From positions 482,668 through 546,667 of the forward strand of contig NZ_JAATVY010000002.1 of NCBI RefSeq assembly GCF_011947195.1: a stretch of DNA of 64,000 nt. Reading direction: 5' to 3'. Source of the DNA: Planosporangium thailandense (GTDB lineage Bacteria; Actinomycetota; Actinomycetes; Mycobacteriales; Micromonosporaceae). The translations under genes were made by a program, and so were the position numbers. The notes under the pieces are model-generated. The model saw nothing but the letters and a program-made list of their open reading frames with translations, was not told the DNA's origin and ran no database searches. Within the stretch, counting starts at the first letter, position 1. The number at the start of each line of letters is the position of its first letter. Shown one piece after another: positions 41,144 to 48,097 of this stretch.

Positions 41144-41455
41144 GTGCCGACCGTAGGAGCTCAACCAAGCTTGAGGTCAAGAGTTCCTGTTCTGACATCT
41201 ACTGCTGACATCAACCGCACCGGACAACCGCAGACGAGTCCGGCGCAGGCGTTCCTCAGGGGCGACCTATCGGTTGTCGACCTCACGTATGCCTTCCGGG
41301 CGGCGACGGAGAAGTTGGTGCAGGAGCGACCGCTCCAGGGTCGCGAGGTTGATCTGTTCTTCGCCTTGGAGCAGTGGGAGTCGAGCGGTTGGGCCGATCG
41401 AGCAGGCGTGGTCGATCGACTTCGTCTTCTGGCTCGCGAGATCGTGGGTCCCTGA
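41144..41455 (+). CDS. Hypothetical protein, weakly supported
   Basis: 103 residues if begun at 41144. The C-terminal 65 residues (LSVVDLTYAFRAATEKLVQERPLQGREVDLFFALEQWESSGWADRAGVVDRLRLLAREIVGP) look like a folded helical protein. The N-terminal part overlaps the VOC gene's control region. No family is recognised; it could be a fragment. It lies next to the right attachment site. Confidence 0.4.
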   Translation: MPTVGAQPSLRSRVPVLTSTADINRTGQPQTSPAQAFLRGDLSVVDLTYAFRAATEKLVQERPLQGREVDLFFALEQWESSGWADRAGVVDRLRLLAREIVGP

Positions 41456-41463
41456 GGGGCGCG

Positions 41464-41488
41464 GTACAGCAGCCAAGTACAGCAACGC
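41464..41488 (+). repeat. 25-bp repeat near the right attachment site
   Basis: Matches 36736-36760 at 24 of 25 positions (GTACAGCAGC-x-AAGTACAGC...), in the same orientation, 81 bp before the right core. Confidence 0.6.
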
Positions 41489-41569
41489 CAGCAGCCAGTG
41501 TCGACCGAGCGAGGCCGGAACGAGACCGCTGACCTCGTATTCGACCCCATCTGATCTTGCTGCGAGTAG

Positions 41570-41614
41570 CTACGGATCAGAAGGTTAGGGGTTCGAGTCC
41601 CTTCGGGCGCGCCA
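41570..41614 (+). repeat. Right attachment copy of the tRNA-Arg core
   Basis: Identical over 45 bp to 36643-36687 (tRNA-Arg anticodon loop to CCA), with no tRNA 5' half. It closes an inserted segment of about 5 kb. Confidence 0.95.
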
Positions 41615-41624
41615 GTCAGGGAAG

Positions 41625-41664
41625 AGCCCCCGACCAGCCACAACGGCGAGGTCGGGGGCTTTTC
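41625..41664 (+). terminator. Strong terminator beyond the right attachment copy
   Basis: AGCCCCCGACC (41625-41635) pairs with GGTCGGGGGCT (41650-41660), followed by TTTTCC. It is probably the original terminator of the tRNA-Arg gene before insertion, moved 5 kb away by the element. Confidence 0.8.
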
Positions 41665-41726
41665 CATTGGCGCCGAAATCGGGTCGGCACCGGGTTTGGG
41701 AGCCACGCTGGGAGCCACCGGGGATC

Positions 41727-42068
41727 TCACCCGCCGAACAGGGCGCGGCTCATGGCCTCCGCAGCCGATCGCCGGTCGCCCTCCATCAGGTGGTCCGTAC
41801 ACGTCCTTGATGATCGCGATCGAGGTGTGGCCGAGCACCTCCGAAACGACGTGCAGCGGGGTGCCCTGGGCGAGCATCAGCGACGCGCCGGAGTGGCGCA
41901 GCTCGTGCGGGTGCCAGTGGCCGAGCCCGGCGCGCCGGCACAGCGCGGAGAGTCGGTGGGAGAAGTTGTCCGGGTCCAGCGGGTGCCGACCTCGCTCGGG
42001 AAGATCAGCCCGTGGTCCTGCCACGCCTCGCCGGCCGCGAGCCGTTCCTCGGCCTGCCGGGCGCTGTC
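41727..42068 (-). pseudogene. Second integrase: C-terminal catalytic relic with two frameshifts
   Basis: Reading on the minus strand: ARQAEERLAAGEAWQDHGLIFPSE, then after one lost base PLDPDNFSHRLSALCRRAGL, GHWHPHELRHSGASLMLAQGTP and LHVVSEVLGHTSIAIIKDVYG, then after one gained base HLMEGDRRSAAEAMSRALFGG and a stop. HELRH, LGH and the DVYG tyrosine are intact. This is a different integrase family from the one at 36761 and lacks its N-terminus. It sits just outside the right attachment copy. Confidence 0.85.
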
Positions 42069-42069
42069 G

Positions 42070-42155
42070 GAGTGGGTCGACGAGTACGTGCGTCGCCGGA
42101 CCGAGGAGGCGGCATGACCGGCCGCGTTCGGGCCAACGGGGAAGGCTCCGCGCTG
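42070..42155 (+). pseudogene. Inverted fragment: end of xis and start of int of the second element
   Basis: On the plus strand the DNA encodes EWVDEYVRRRTEEAA, stop overlapping ATG 42114, and MTGRVRANGEGS. This is the xis end and integrase start, but in opposite orientation to the flanking int (41727-42068) and xis (42193-42329) pieces on the minus strand. A local inversion of about 90-120 bp explains it. Confidence 0.82.
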
Positions 42156-42192
42156 CTGCTGCGTCGAGGGCAGCAGGATGCGGCACGGACTC

Positions 42193-42329
42193 CGCCGGTA
42201 CTTGCCGTCCTTGAGCGAGCGGATCTCGCCGGTGGCAATGCGCATCTTCGTCTTGGACAGGCCGTATCCGAGCATCTCGGCGACCTCGGCCGGGCTGTGC
42301 CATTTGCGGCTGATCGCGGTGGTGGTCAA
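42193..42329 (-). pseudogene. N-terminal fragment of a second excisionase
   Basis: From TTG 42329 (GGAGG upstream): TTTAISRKWHSPAEVAEMLG, YGLSKTKMRIATGEIRSLKD, GKYRR. It is almost identical to the xis at 37984-38178, but breaks off after GKYRR where the inverted fragment begins. Confidence 0.85.
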
Positions 42330-42507
42330 CCTTCCTCCTTCCTCCTGACGGTGATGTACGCCCGGACCTGATCGGCGCGACGGACCCGGTGGCGGCTGAC
42401 GCGGATGATGCAGTGCGGGGAGAAGAGCTTCGGGATCGTGTCGTGACGAGGCGGACGATGTTCGGATCGCCAATCAGGCGGATCGAGATCAGCGGCGGTG
42501 CTGGCAT
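42326..42507 (-). pseudogene. Small conserved element gene upstream of xis, frameshifted
   Basis: Starts at ATG 42507 after AAGGAG: PAPPLISIRLIGDPNIVRLVT. In another frame it continues HCIIRVSRHRVRRADQVRAYITVRRKEEG and stops at 42326, overlapping the xis TTG. Small proteins with this ending often precede xis in actinobacterial integrative elements. A frame change near 42440 breaks it. Confidence 0.5.
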
Positions 42508-42573
42508 CGGTTCTCCTTGATCGTTGATGGGGCGGTTCGGCCAGCGTGGGGCACCTACGCTGGTGGCGTGGAT

Positions 42574-42681
42574 ATGGACCTCGTGTGGGGGCTGCTGTGG
42601 ATGACCGGCGGCGTGATGTTCGTCGGCGCGGTCGTCGGTTGGCTGCTGCTGTACGCCCACTGGCCGAACAGGCGCCCGTAG
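42574..42681 (+). CDS. Very small membrane protein (35 residues), weakly supported
   Basis: MDLVWGLLWMTGGVMFVGAV plus VGWLLLYAHWPNRRP is one transmembrane helix with a basic end. An in-frame GTG at 42568 is an alternative start. It could be a small element-encoded protein or the N-terminal remnant of a longer one: the same frame continues open after the TAG at 42679-42681. Confidence 0.38.
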   Translation: MDLVWGLLWMTGGVMFVGAVVGWLLLYAHWPNRRP

Positions 42682-43096
42682 GGTGCGGCGCTGGCCGCCT
42701 GGCTCCCCTTCGGGGGCGCGGCATGGGAGTGGCCCCGCCCGACGCACCAGCTCTACGTCGGTGACGACCTGCTCGCGATGGCCGGCCCCAATACCTCGCG
42801 AACATCAGCGGCGTCGACTGGGACTGGCCATCCTGGCGTGACGGGTCGGCCGTCGCCACCGGTCATTGGTCGGCCTCCTCCGAGACCGCGCGAGGCCCGG
42901 ACCGTCCCTGGGCCGTGACGTCAATCCGGAGACGCGCCGCCCCGACCGGCCGGTCCTGCCGATGGCCGGTACCGCTGCGATCGGGGCGGTTGTGCATTTG
43001 CTGCCACCGCCATCGAGGAGGGCCGGGACCTCTCCTCGATGAGCGGCATCCTGGCCGGCAGCTCCTATCGTCTGCTGCTGGCCTGACGGCCGGGCC
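42682..43096. other. Decayed region between the second element remnant and the hydrolase gene; no intact gene
   Basis: Short protein-like stretches (LAAWLPFGGAAWEWPRPTHQ, YVGDDLLAMAGP) appear in one frame, broken by stops. They suggest debris of small mobile-element genes. No start signal or known family is visible. Confidence 0.45.
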
Positions 43097-43816
43097 TCAC
43101 TTCAGGTGCCGGGCGAAGAACCGGTTCCCGTCCTCCACCTCGAACCACGGGGTACCGGTGTGCCCGCCCAGGTTGGCGTGCAGCGTCTTCTCCTTGCTGC
43201 CGAAGGCGTCGAACAGGTCCAGGGCCCGTTGCCGGGGGTTCCCTTCGTCGTCCCACTGCAGCAGGAACAGCAGCGGAATGGTGACCTGCCGGGCCTCCTC
43301 ACGCTGCGCGCGGGGCACGTAACCCCCGGCGAAGAAGCCGGCGGCCGCGATGCGCGGCTCGACCACCGCCAGCCGAATGCCGACGGCGGTCCACCCCGAG
43401 TACCCGACCGGGCCGCCGATCTCGGGCAGCGAAAGGAGGGCGTCCAGGGTGGTCCGCCATTCCGGGACCGCATTTTCGACCAGCGGGGCGATGAAGGACT
43501 CGAAGATCTCGTCGACCGGCTCGCCGGCCTGCATCGCCCGGCGGAGGTCGGCGCGGGCCTGCTCGTCGGCGGCGGAACGGGGGCGGTCACCGCACCCCGG
43601 GGCGTCGATGGCGGCTACCGCGTAGCCGTACGCCGCGGACTGCCGGGCCCGGGCCACCAGCCGGGATTCCCCCTTGGGCAGGCCGTTGTTGTGGGCCATC
43701 AGGATCAGCGGAGCCGGTGCGGATGCAGGCGTCCACAGGGTGCCGGGGATCTCGCCGAGGGTGAATTCGCGTTCGAGGACGCCGTCGTCGAGGCGCTGTT
43801 CGGAAGTGAATCGCAT
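43097..43816 (-). CDS. Alpha/beta-hydrolase (dienelactone hydrolase-like esterase)
   Basis: 239 residues. PLILMAHNNGLPKGESRLVARARQ marks the oxyanion region, GYAVAAIDAPGCGDRP the second strand, VGYSGWTAVGIRLAVVEPRI the nucleophile elbow (Ser in GYSGW, a departure from G-x-S-x-G), LQWDDEGN the acid and LGGHTGTPWFEVEDG the His. It is a probable esterase or lipase-like hydrolase with unknown substrate. Confidence 0.85.
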   Translation of the reverse strand: MRFTSEQRLDDGVLEREFTLGEIPGTLWTPASAPAPLILMAHNNGLPKGESRLVARARQSAAYGYAVAAIDAPGCGDRPRSAADEQARADLRRAMQAGEPVDEIFESFIAPLVENAVPEWRTTLDALLSLPEIGGPVGYSGWTAVGIRLAVVEPRIAAAGFFAGGYVPRAQREEARQVTIPLLFLLQWDDEGNPRQRALDLFDAFGSKEKTLHANLGGHTGTPWFEVEDGNRFFARHLK

Positions 43817-44269
43817 GGTCGTGCCTTTCGGGAGTGCTCGTGAACGGCGCTCCCGGACGACCTATCGTCCGACCGTGACCCCAGAGGGGAGCACCCATGT
43901 CGATACTGCGTTCACGGGTACCACCTCCTCGTTCTCTGGCACAGCCTCCGGAAACGTAGCAGTGGTCGCCGTGGTTCGCCAACGGGTTTTGCGGAGGATC
44001 CGTGGCCGGACACCGGCGGACAGTCGTCTTGATCCTTGCGAGGCGAGGGTCGGCGATCGCTTCCGGCCGTCGGCTGCGGCGATCATTGAGTAGGTGCAAG
44101 TAGCCGCATGGCGTGCTCTCGTGCCGATGGAGACGCCAGCGGAGGACCATCTGCGCTCCCCGAGCACGACTGGCCGAAGGCGCGTGCTTGGCACGCGAGC
44201 GTTGCGACAGGCCCGTCACACCGCCGGGCGAGCGGGCGACATTGATGTCGTTGGGGTGGACCTTCTCGG
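43817..44269. other. Intergenic region; no gene seen
   Basis: 453 bp between two minus-strand genes. A minus-strand frame shows LTEKVHPNDINVARSPGGVTG followed by stops and basic sequence, and a short plus-strand frame starts at 43896. Neither has support. It presumably includes the hydrolase promoter near 43830-43870. Confidence 0.4.
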
Positions 44270-45646
44270 TCAGGCGTAGCTGAACAACGGAGGAAAGACG
44301 AGGACCACGATCCAGGCCCACGCGGCGTATACCGGCAGGTAGCCGGTCTGCCAACGTTCGAGCGCCGCGAACGGCGTGCGTCGACGGATGAAGGTCAGCA
44401 GGAGCCACGCCGACCACGCGAGGTTGACCAGCAGGATGACGTTCTCGCCGAGCGCGGCCGCCCTGTTTGGCGTACTGCCGTATTCGTCGGTGATGCGCCC
44501 GGCGATCTCCAGCAGCACCAGCACGTCGATGGCCAACGCGCTTACCACGAGCGCGAGCTGGAGCTTGTCGAACAGGCCGGGTGGGGCCAGCGGATCGCGG
44601 GCCGAGAGCGAGTAGAGCAGCAGCCCCAGCACCACGACCAGCAGGAGGTCGAACAGGATCAGCGCTTCGCGCTCGACGTCGATGCCGTGGCTGGTCCAGA
44701 CGACGGCGACGAGGAAGGCGAGGAGGGCGGCCGTGAAGAGCGGGGTGAACAGCCGCGTGAGGACCGGCGCGATGTTCTCGACGACACTCTGCTTGGCCTC
44801 GACGAGCCACCCGGCTACGACGACCGCGGCCGTGGCGCCGCAGGGAAGGAGCCAATGCGAGATGAACCCCTCCGGGACGATCCCGATGGCCTTGAAGGTG
44901 TTGAACAGGAACGCGGAGAGTACGCCGCCGCCGAGGGCCATGAGTACGAAGTAGATGAACCACTCGCCGGTGAAGCGAATAAAGTCCATGCGTCGACGGG
45001 GCGAGCGCCAGTCGTCGGCGACATAGGCCAGACCCACCACGAGCCACAGGGCGATGGGGAGGTGGATGCTGGTGACGACCACGGACTGCGACTTGTCCGC
45101 CAGGGGGTAGGCGTTGGCCGCCACGGCGCCGAGAGCGAACAGCGCCACCAGTATCCCGATCAGCGGGCGTCGGGCCTGACGACGCCAGGCCAGGAACGCC
45201 GCCAGCCAGGGCAGCGCGAACAGGGTGAAGTTCCGCGCGTAGAACGAGCTGTCGTCCTCGAAGCTCAGCCCGAACAGTGCCGGTGCCTTGACGGACGCCA
45301 CCGCGCCCGCCGCGCAGATGACCATGGCCCACAAGTCCCGCCGCGACCGCGTGTCCGCGACCGGGCTGCCGGTCTCGCCGGTCAGCACCAGCTGCTTCCA
45401 GAGCCGTTCCGAATGCTCCCGGGCGAACTCGCGAGACAGCTCGTCGAGGCTGCCCATCCGCTTGACCGCGACCAGGAACGCCTCATCCGGGCTCAGGCCG
45501 GCCGCGACGAGCTCGTCGACCGAACCACGGAGATGGTCTTCGAGCTCGTCGGCGTCGGACGGCAGCAGTTCCCGGCGGCGCTGCACGTACTGACGCCACT
45601 GCGCGAACTGCGCCTCCAGCTCGTCCTGGTCCTCCCGCGCCGTCAT
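44270..45646 (-). CDS. Permease-prefix-domain membrane protein, target of the upstream PadR
   Basis: 458 residues. The cytosolic N-terminus (about 1-85) is the permease prefix domain: LEAQFAQWRQYVQRRRELLPSDADELEDHLRGSVDELVAAGLSPDEAFLVAVKRMGSLDELSREFAREH. About 10 transmembrane helices follow (about 100-455). Its ATG overlaps the PadR stop by 4 bp. Such PadR-prefix-permease pairs are widespread and thought to act in envelope or peptide stress; that role is inference. Confidence 0.88.
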   Translation of the reverse strand: MTAREDQDELEAQFAQWRQYVQRRRELLPSDADELEDHLRGSVDELVAAGLSPDEAFLVAVKRMGSLDELSREFAREHSERLWKQLVLTGETGSPVADTRSRRDLWAMVICAAGAVASVKAPALFGLSFEDDSSFYARNFTLFALPWLAAFLAWRRQARRPLIGILVALFALGAVAANAYPLADKSQSVVVTSIHLPIALWLVVGLAYVADDWRSPRRRMDFIRFTGEWFIYFVLMALGGGVLSAFLFNTFKAIGIVPEGFISHWLLPCGATAAVVVAGWLVEAKQSVVENIAPVLTRLFTPLFTAALLAFLVAVVWTSHGIDVEREALILFDLLLVVVLGLLLYSLSARDPLAPPGLFDKLQLALVVSALAIDVLVLLEIAGRITDEYGSTPNRAAALGENVILLVNLAWSAWLLLTFIRRRTPFAALERWQTGYLPVYAAWAWIVVLVFPPLFSYA

Positions 45647-46017
45647 GCCCCGCCCTCCAGCGGGATCGCGGTCAGCGGCCCGCGGTCGCCGAGGCCGAGC
45701 CAGATCTCCTTGAGCGCGTCCACCACCGTGTCCCACTGGCGGCGCTGCTCGGCCAGCTCAGCCAGGCCCTTTTCGGTGATGCGGTAGTACTTGCGCCGCC
45801 GCTCGCCCGTAACCGACTGCCAGCTCGACTCCACATAACCGAGGCGCTCAAGCCGGTGCAGTAGCGGGTACAGCAGGCCCTCGGTCCAGTCCAGCTCGCC
45901 ACCGGACAGCTCGTTGATCCGCCTGAGGATGGCATAGCCGTAGCTCGCGTCCTCAGCCAGGATGCCGAGCACCATCGGTGTCGCCGAGGCGGCCACCAAA
46001 TCCTTAGCGACCTTCAC
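45643..46017 (-). CDS. PadR-family transcriptional regulator
   Basis: 124 residues from GTG 46017 (GGTGAGG upstream). PMVLGILAEDASYGYAILRRINELSGGELDWTEGLLYPLLHRLERLGYVESSWQ, then GERRRKYYRITEKGLAELAEQRRQW is the PadR winged helix and C-terminal dimer helix. It represses the following permease-prefix gene, to which it is coupled (ATGA). Confidence 0.93.
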   Translation of the reverse strand: MKVAKDLVAASATPMVLGILAEDASYGYAILRRINELSGGELDWTEGLLYPLLHRLERLGYVESSWQSVTGERRRKYYRITEKGLAELAEQRRQWDTVVDALKEIWLGLGDRGPLTAIPLEGGA

Positions 46018-46477
46018 GGACCTCACCCCGCTCGTACCCCTAGAAGTACGATGCATAGTACTGGTAGGTATTGCCTGGCGCAACGGCCAGTCACGTGTCC
46101 CTGCCAGCGGTATCCGCCATCCGCTCCGCATCGCCGAGCTGGCGCGCGCCTTTGCGCTCAGTGTCGACCACGGCCTTCGTCCGTGCCTCCGCCGCGTCCA
46201 CCAACCACCGAAGCGCGTCCTCGTCCGACGTCCAGGCGAGAACGGAGCGCACTTGTCGCAGCCGGCGCGGTTGTGGTCAGCCTCTGGCCGGCTGGCGCAC
46301 GGTCTCCGGCTCGTCGTCCCTTTGGCGTTCTCGCACAAATGCTGGGGCGCTCGTGAGGCACGGGCACATGGACCTGGCCGCCGCCCCGCGCCGACGATCG
46401 TTATGACTTCCACACGAAGACGAGTCGGTCATCGCCGGCTACGAGAAGGAGTTCCCATGTCGCGTGCTGCCGTGCCT
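46018..46477. other. Promoter of padR and a stretch with no intact gene
   Basis: Apart from the inverted repeat at 46045-46062, only unsupported open frames occur up to the LysR-like relic. Confidence 0.45.
46045..46062. promoter_or_regulatory. Candidate PadR operator
   Basis: AGTAC (46045-46049) and GTACT (46058-46062) flank GATGCATA in an AT-rich patch. The minus strand reads TACTATGCAT, i.e. a -10-like TACTAT overlapping the repeat, 30-40 bp upstream of the padR start. PadR sites typically have such ATGCAT-rich dyads. Confidence 0.45.
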
Positions 46478-46640
46478 TCCGGCGACGTCACCAGCGTCCA
46501 TCTGTCCAGTCTGGGCCTGATTGCGGTCGCCGCAGCGTCAACGGCGTCGATGACCGCGCGGGCGTGTGGGACCAGCCGCCGTCCTGCCGGCGTGACCTCG
46601 ACTCGGCGGCTGTCACGGTCCAGCAGTCGGGCACCCAGCA
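46478..46640 (-). pseudogene. LysR-family regulator relic (part of the N-terminal domain)
   Basis: On the minus strand a start-less frame reads LLGARLLDRDSRRVEVTPAG, then RRLVPHARAVIDAVDAAATAIRP. This is the wing and linker helix of LysR regulators (LG..LL.R..R.V..T.AG). The recognition helix before it and the whole effector domain after it are missing, so it is a fragment. A plus-strand open frame over it is a shadow. Confidence 0.5.
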
Positions 46641-46901
46641 GGGCCTACGCCGGTATCCGGTTACGCCGGCAAGACCGAGGCTGGCGGTCGGGGTACGTCG
46701 ATGACATCGGATTCATGCTGATCTCTCTCTTCGACGGCTTCGTGATCGTCAGCGCCATCGACCTGCACGCACGGACCTGGCTGGTACTCATCGTTGCCGT
46801 CGGCGGCGTCCTCGCCGGGATTCAGTCCATGAAGCGGGTGAAGACCCGATTGGGCATCTGACAACATCCGGACTGCCGTGCCGTTACGACCGCCGTGGCT
46901 C

Positions 46902-47042
46902 ATGCTGACCCGCGACCACCACATTCAGGAACATCGCCTGGAGATCGCAGCCGTACGCAACCACGGCGCACGCATGGTCGCTCTGGTGGGCGAGGATGCC
47001 CGCAGCGTCTTCGCTCAGCTTGAGGTCGTCATCAGGGGTTGA
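46902..47042 (+). pseudogene. C-terminal fragment of a PIN-like domain protein
   Basis: 46 residues: MLTRDHHIQEHRLEIAAVRNHG and ARMVALVGEDARSVFAQLEVV. The pattern L-T-R-D-x-H-I-(5-10)-E-I-A-A-V-x-x-x-G-A-R-M-V is that of actinobacterial PIN-like proteins, in which the D is an active-site acid. The first two thirds are absent, so it is probably a remnant. It overlaps the 3' end of the DUF4386 gene by 11 bp. Between 46641 and 46901 a short frame, LVLIVAVGGVLAGIQSMK, has a membrane-like composition but no clear start. Confidence 0.42.
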
Positions 47043-47751
47043 CCGTCTGCTGCTTCCATCGCTCGGTGTTCACGCCGGCCACGAGCAGCCACAGGCACAG
47101 CGATCCTTCACCGAGGAGCGCGGGTAGCTGGATCCAGGGGACCAGCTCGGCGGCAAACCCCGGTGCCAGGATGTCGGCGAAGCTGTAGATCAGGTAGGCG
47201 AAGCCGTCGATCGCCAGCAGGACACCGATCGTCGTGGGCAGGAACCTCGACCGGAGGAGCAGATAGCCCATGCAGAGGAGGTCGAAGCCGAAGAACACCG
47301 TGTGGACGGTGTAGTCGATACCCGACAGGTCGCCGGGCAGGTACGCCAGCGCCTGCAGCGGTGCCGCCGGAAGCGCCTTGTCGTACGGTCCGCCGCTCAG
47401 CAGGACCAAGGGAATGAACTGGTTGACCAGGCCGGCGGCCTCGATGGCGGTGCCGACCAGGATGAAGAAGACGTCCAGCTGGGCGATCCGTCGGTTCACC
47501 ACCTTGAGCAGGTCGTAGAAGATGATCGCCAGGCCGACATTGGTCACGGTGACCACGACGTGGGCGGCGAGGCCGGAACGGTAGAGCAGTTCGTGGGTCG
47601 CGATGTTGTGCGCCGTGGCCGCCGGATCGGACGTGACCAGCATGGCGGGAACAACGGTGATGGCGAAGGCGCCCCCGACGATGTTGATGAGGTAGAGCAG
47701 GCCGGCGATCCTGGCCAGCCGGCGCGGTGAGGCGCCCGCAACAGGGTTCAT
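47032..47751 (-). CDS. DUF4386 family membrane protein
   Basis: 239 residues with six to seven hydrophobic helices. It starts PRRLARIAGLLYLINIVGGAFA, the DUF4386 opening, and has TATHELLYRSGLAAHVVV-like and AYLIYSFADILAPG-like conserved parts. The ATG at 47751 shares its A with the stop of the upstream 80-residue gene (TGATG), so the two form one operon, divergent from the LuxR-NB-ARC regulator. Function is unknown. Confidence 0.87.
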   Translation of the reverse strand: MNPVAGASPRRLARIAGLLYLINIVGGAFAITVVPAMLVTSDPAATAHNIATHELLYRSGLAAHVVVTVTNVGLAIIFYDLLKVVNRRIAQLDVFFILVGTAIEAAGLVNQFIPLVLLSGGPYDKALPAAPLQALAYLPGDLSGIDYTVHTVFFGFDLLCMGYLLLRSRFLPTTIGVLLAIDGFAYLIYSFADILAPGFAAELVPWIQLPALLGEGSLCLWLLVAGVNTERWKQQTVNP

Positions 47752-47993
47752 CACCGACCGCCCTCAACACGCGGGGATGACGATGGTTCGACGGTCGGTG
47801 TCGACTGCAGGGTGATGACCTCGTGGCCGCGTAGTGCCTCGAGGAACGGTTGGAAGCTGCCGGTGACGAGGCAGCGCACGACCGGACCGGCGGTCTCGAC
47901 GGCGCTGACGCCGGACGCCGTTTCGATCTGCCGCGCGGGGGGTGTGCCGACAAAGCCGACCTCCACGCGCCAGGTGGGATGCTCCGAATTCAT
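47751..47993 (-). CDS. Small hypothetical protein coupled to DUF4386
   Basis: 80 residues from ATG 47993: EHPTWRVEVGFVGTPPARQIETASGVSAVETAGPVVRCLVTGSFQPFLEALRGHEVITLQ, an alpha/beta layout with a central RCLVTGSFQPFLEAL segment. No family is recognised. It is followed by a DUF4386 gene with coupled translation and is divergent from a LuxR-type regulator that may control it. Confidence 0.68.
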   Translation of the reverse strand: MNSEHPTWRVEVGFVGTPPARQIETASGVSAVETAGPVVRCLVTGSFQPFLEALRGHEVITLQSTPTVEPSSSPRVEGGR

Positions 47994-48097
47994 GATCAAA
48001 ATCTAGGGAGCGCGCGGCGCGCCGCCATCAGTGCAACCACTGAGCGGGTACTGAGTGTTGGGCGTCGTGAAGATCACGACCGTTGTACGGTCGGTCG

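Noticed and set aside
46457..46861. Plus-strand frame that could encode a 134-residue membrane protein
   Set aside because: The first half is antisense to a recognisable LysR relic; only the last 50 residues look membrane-like, without a start codon close by.
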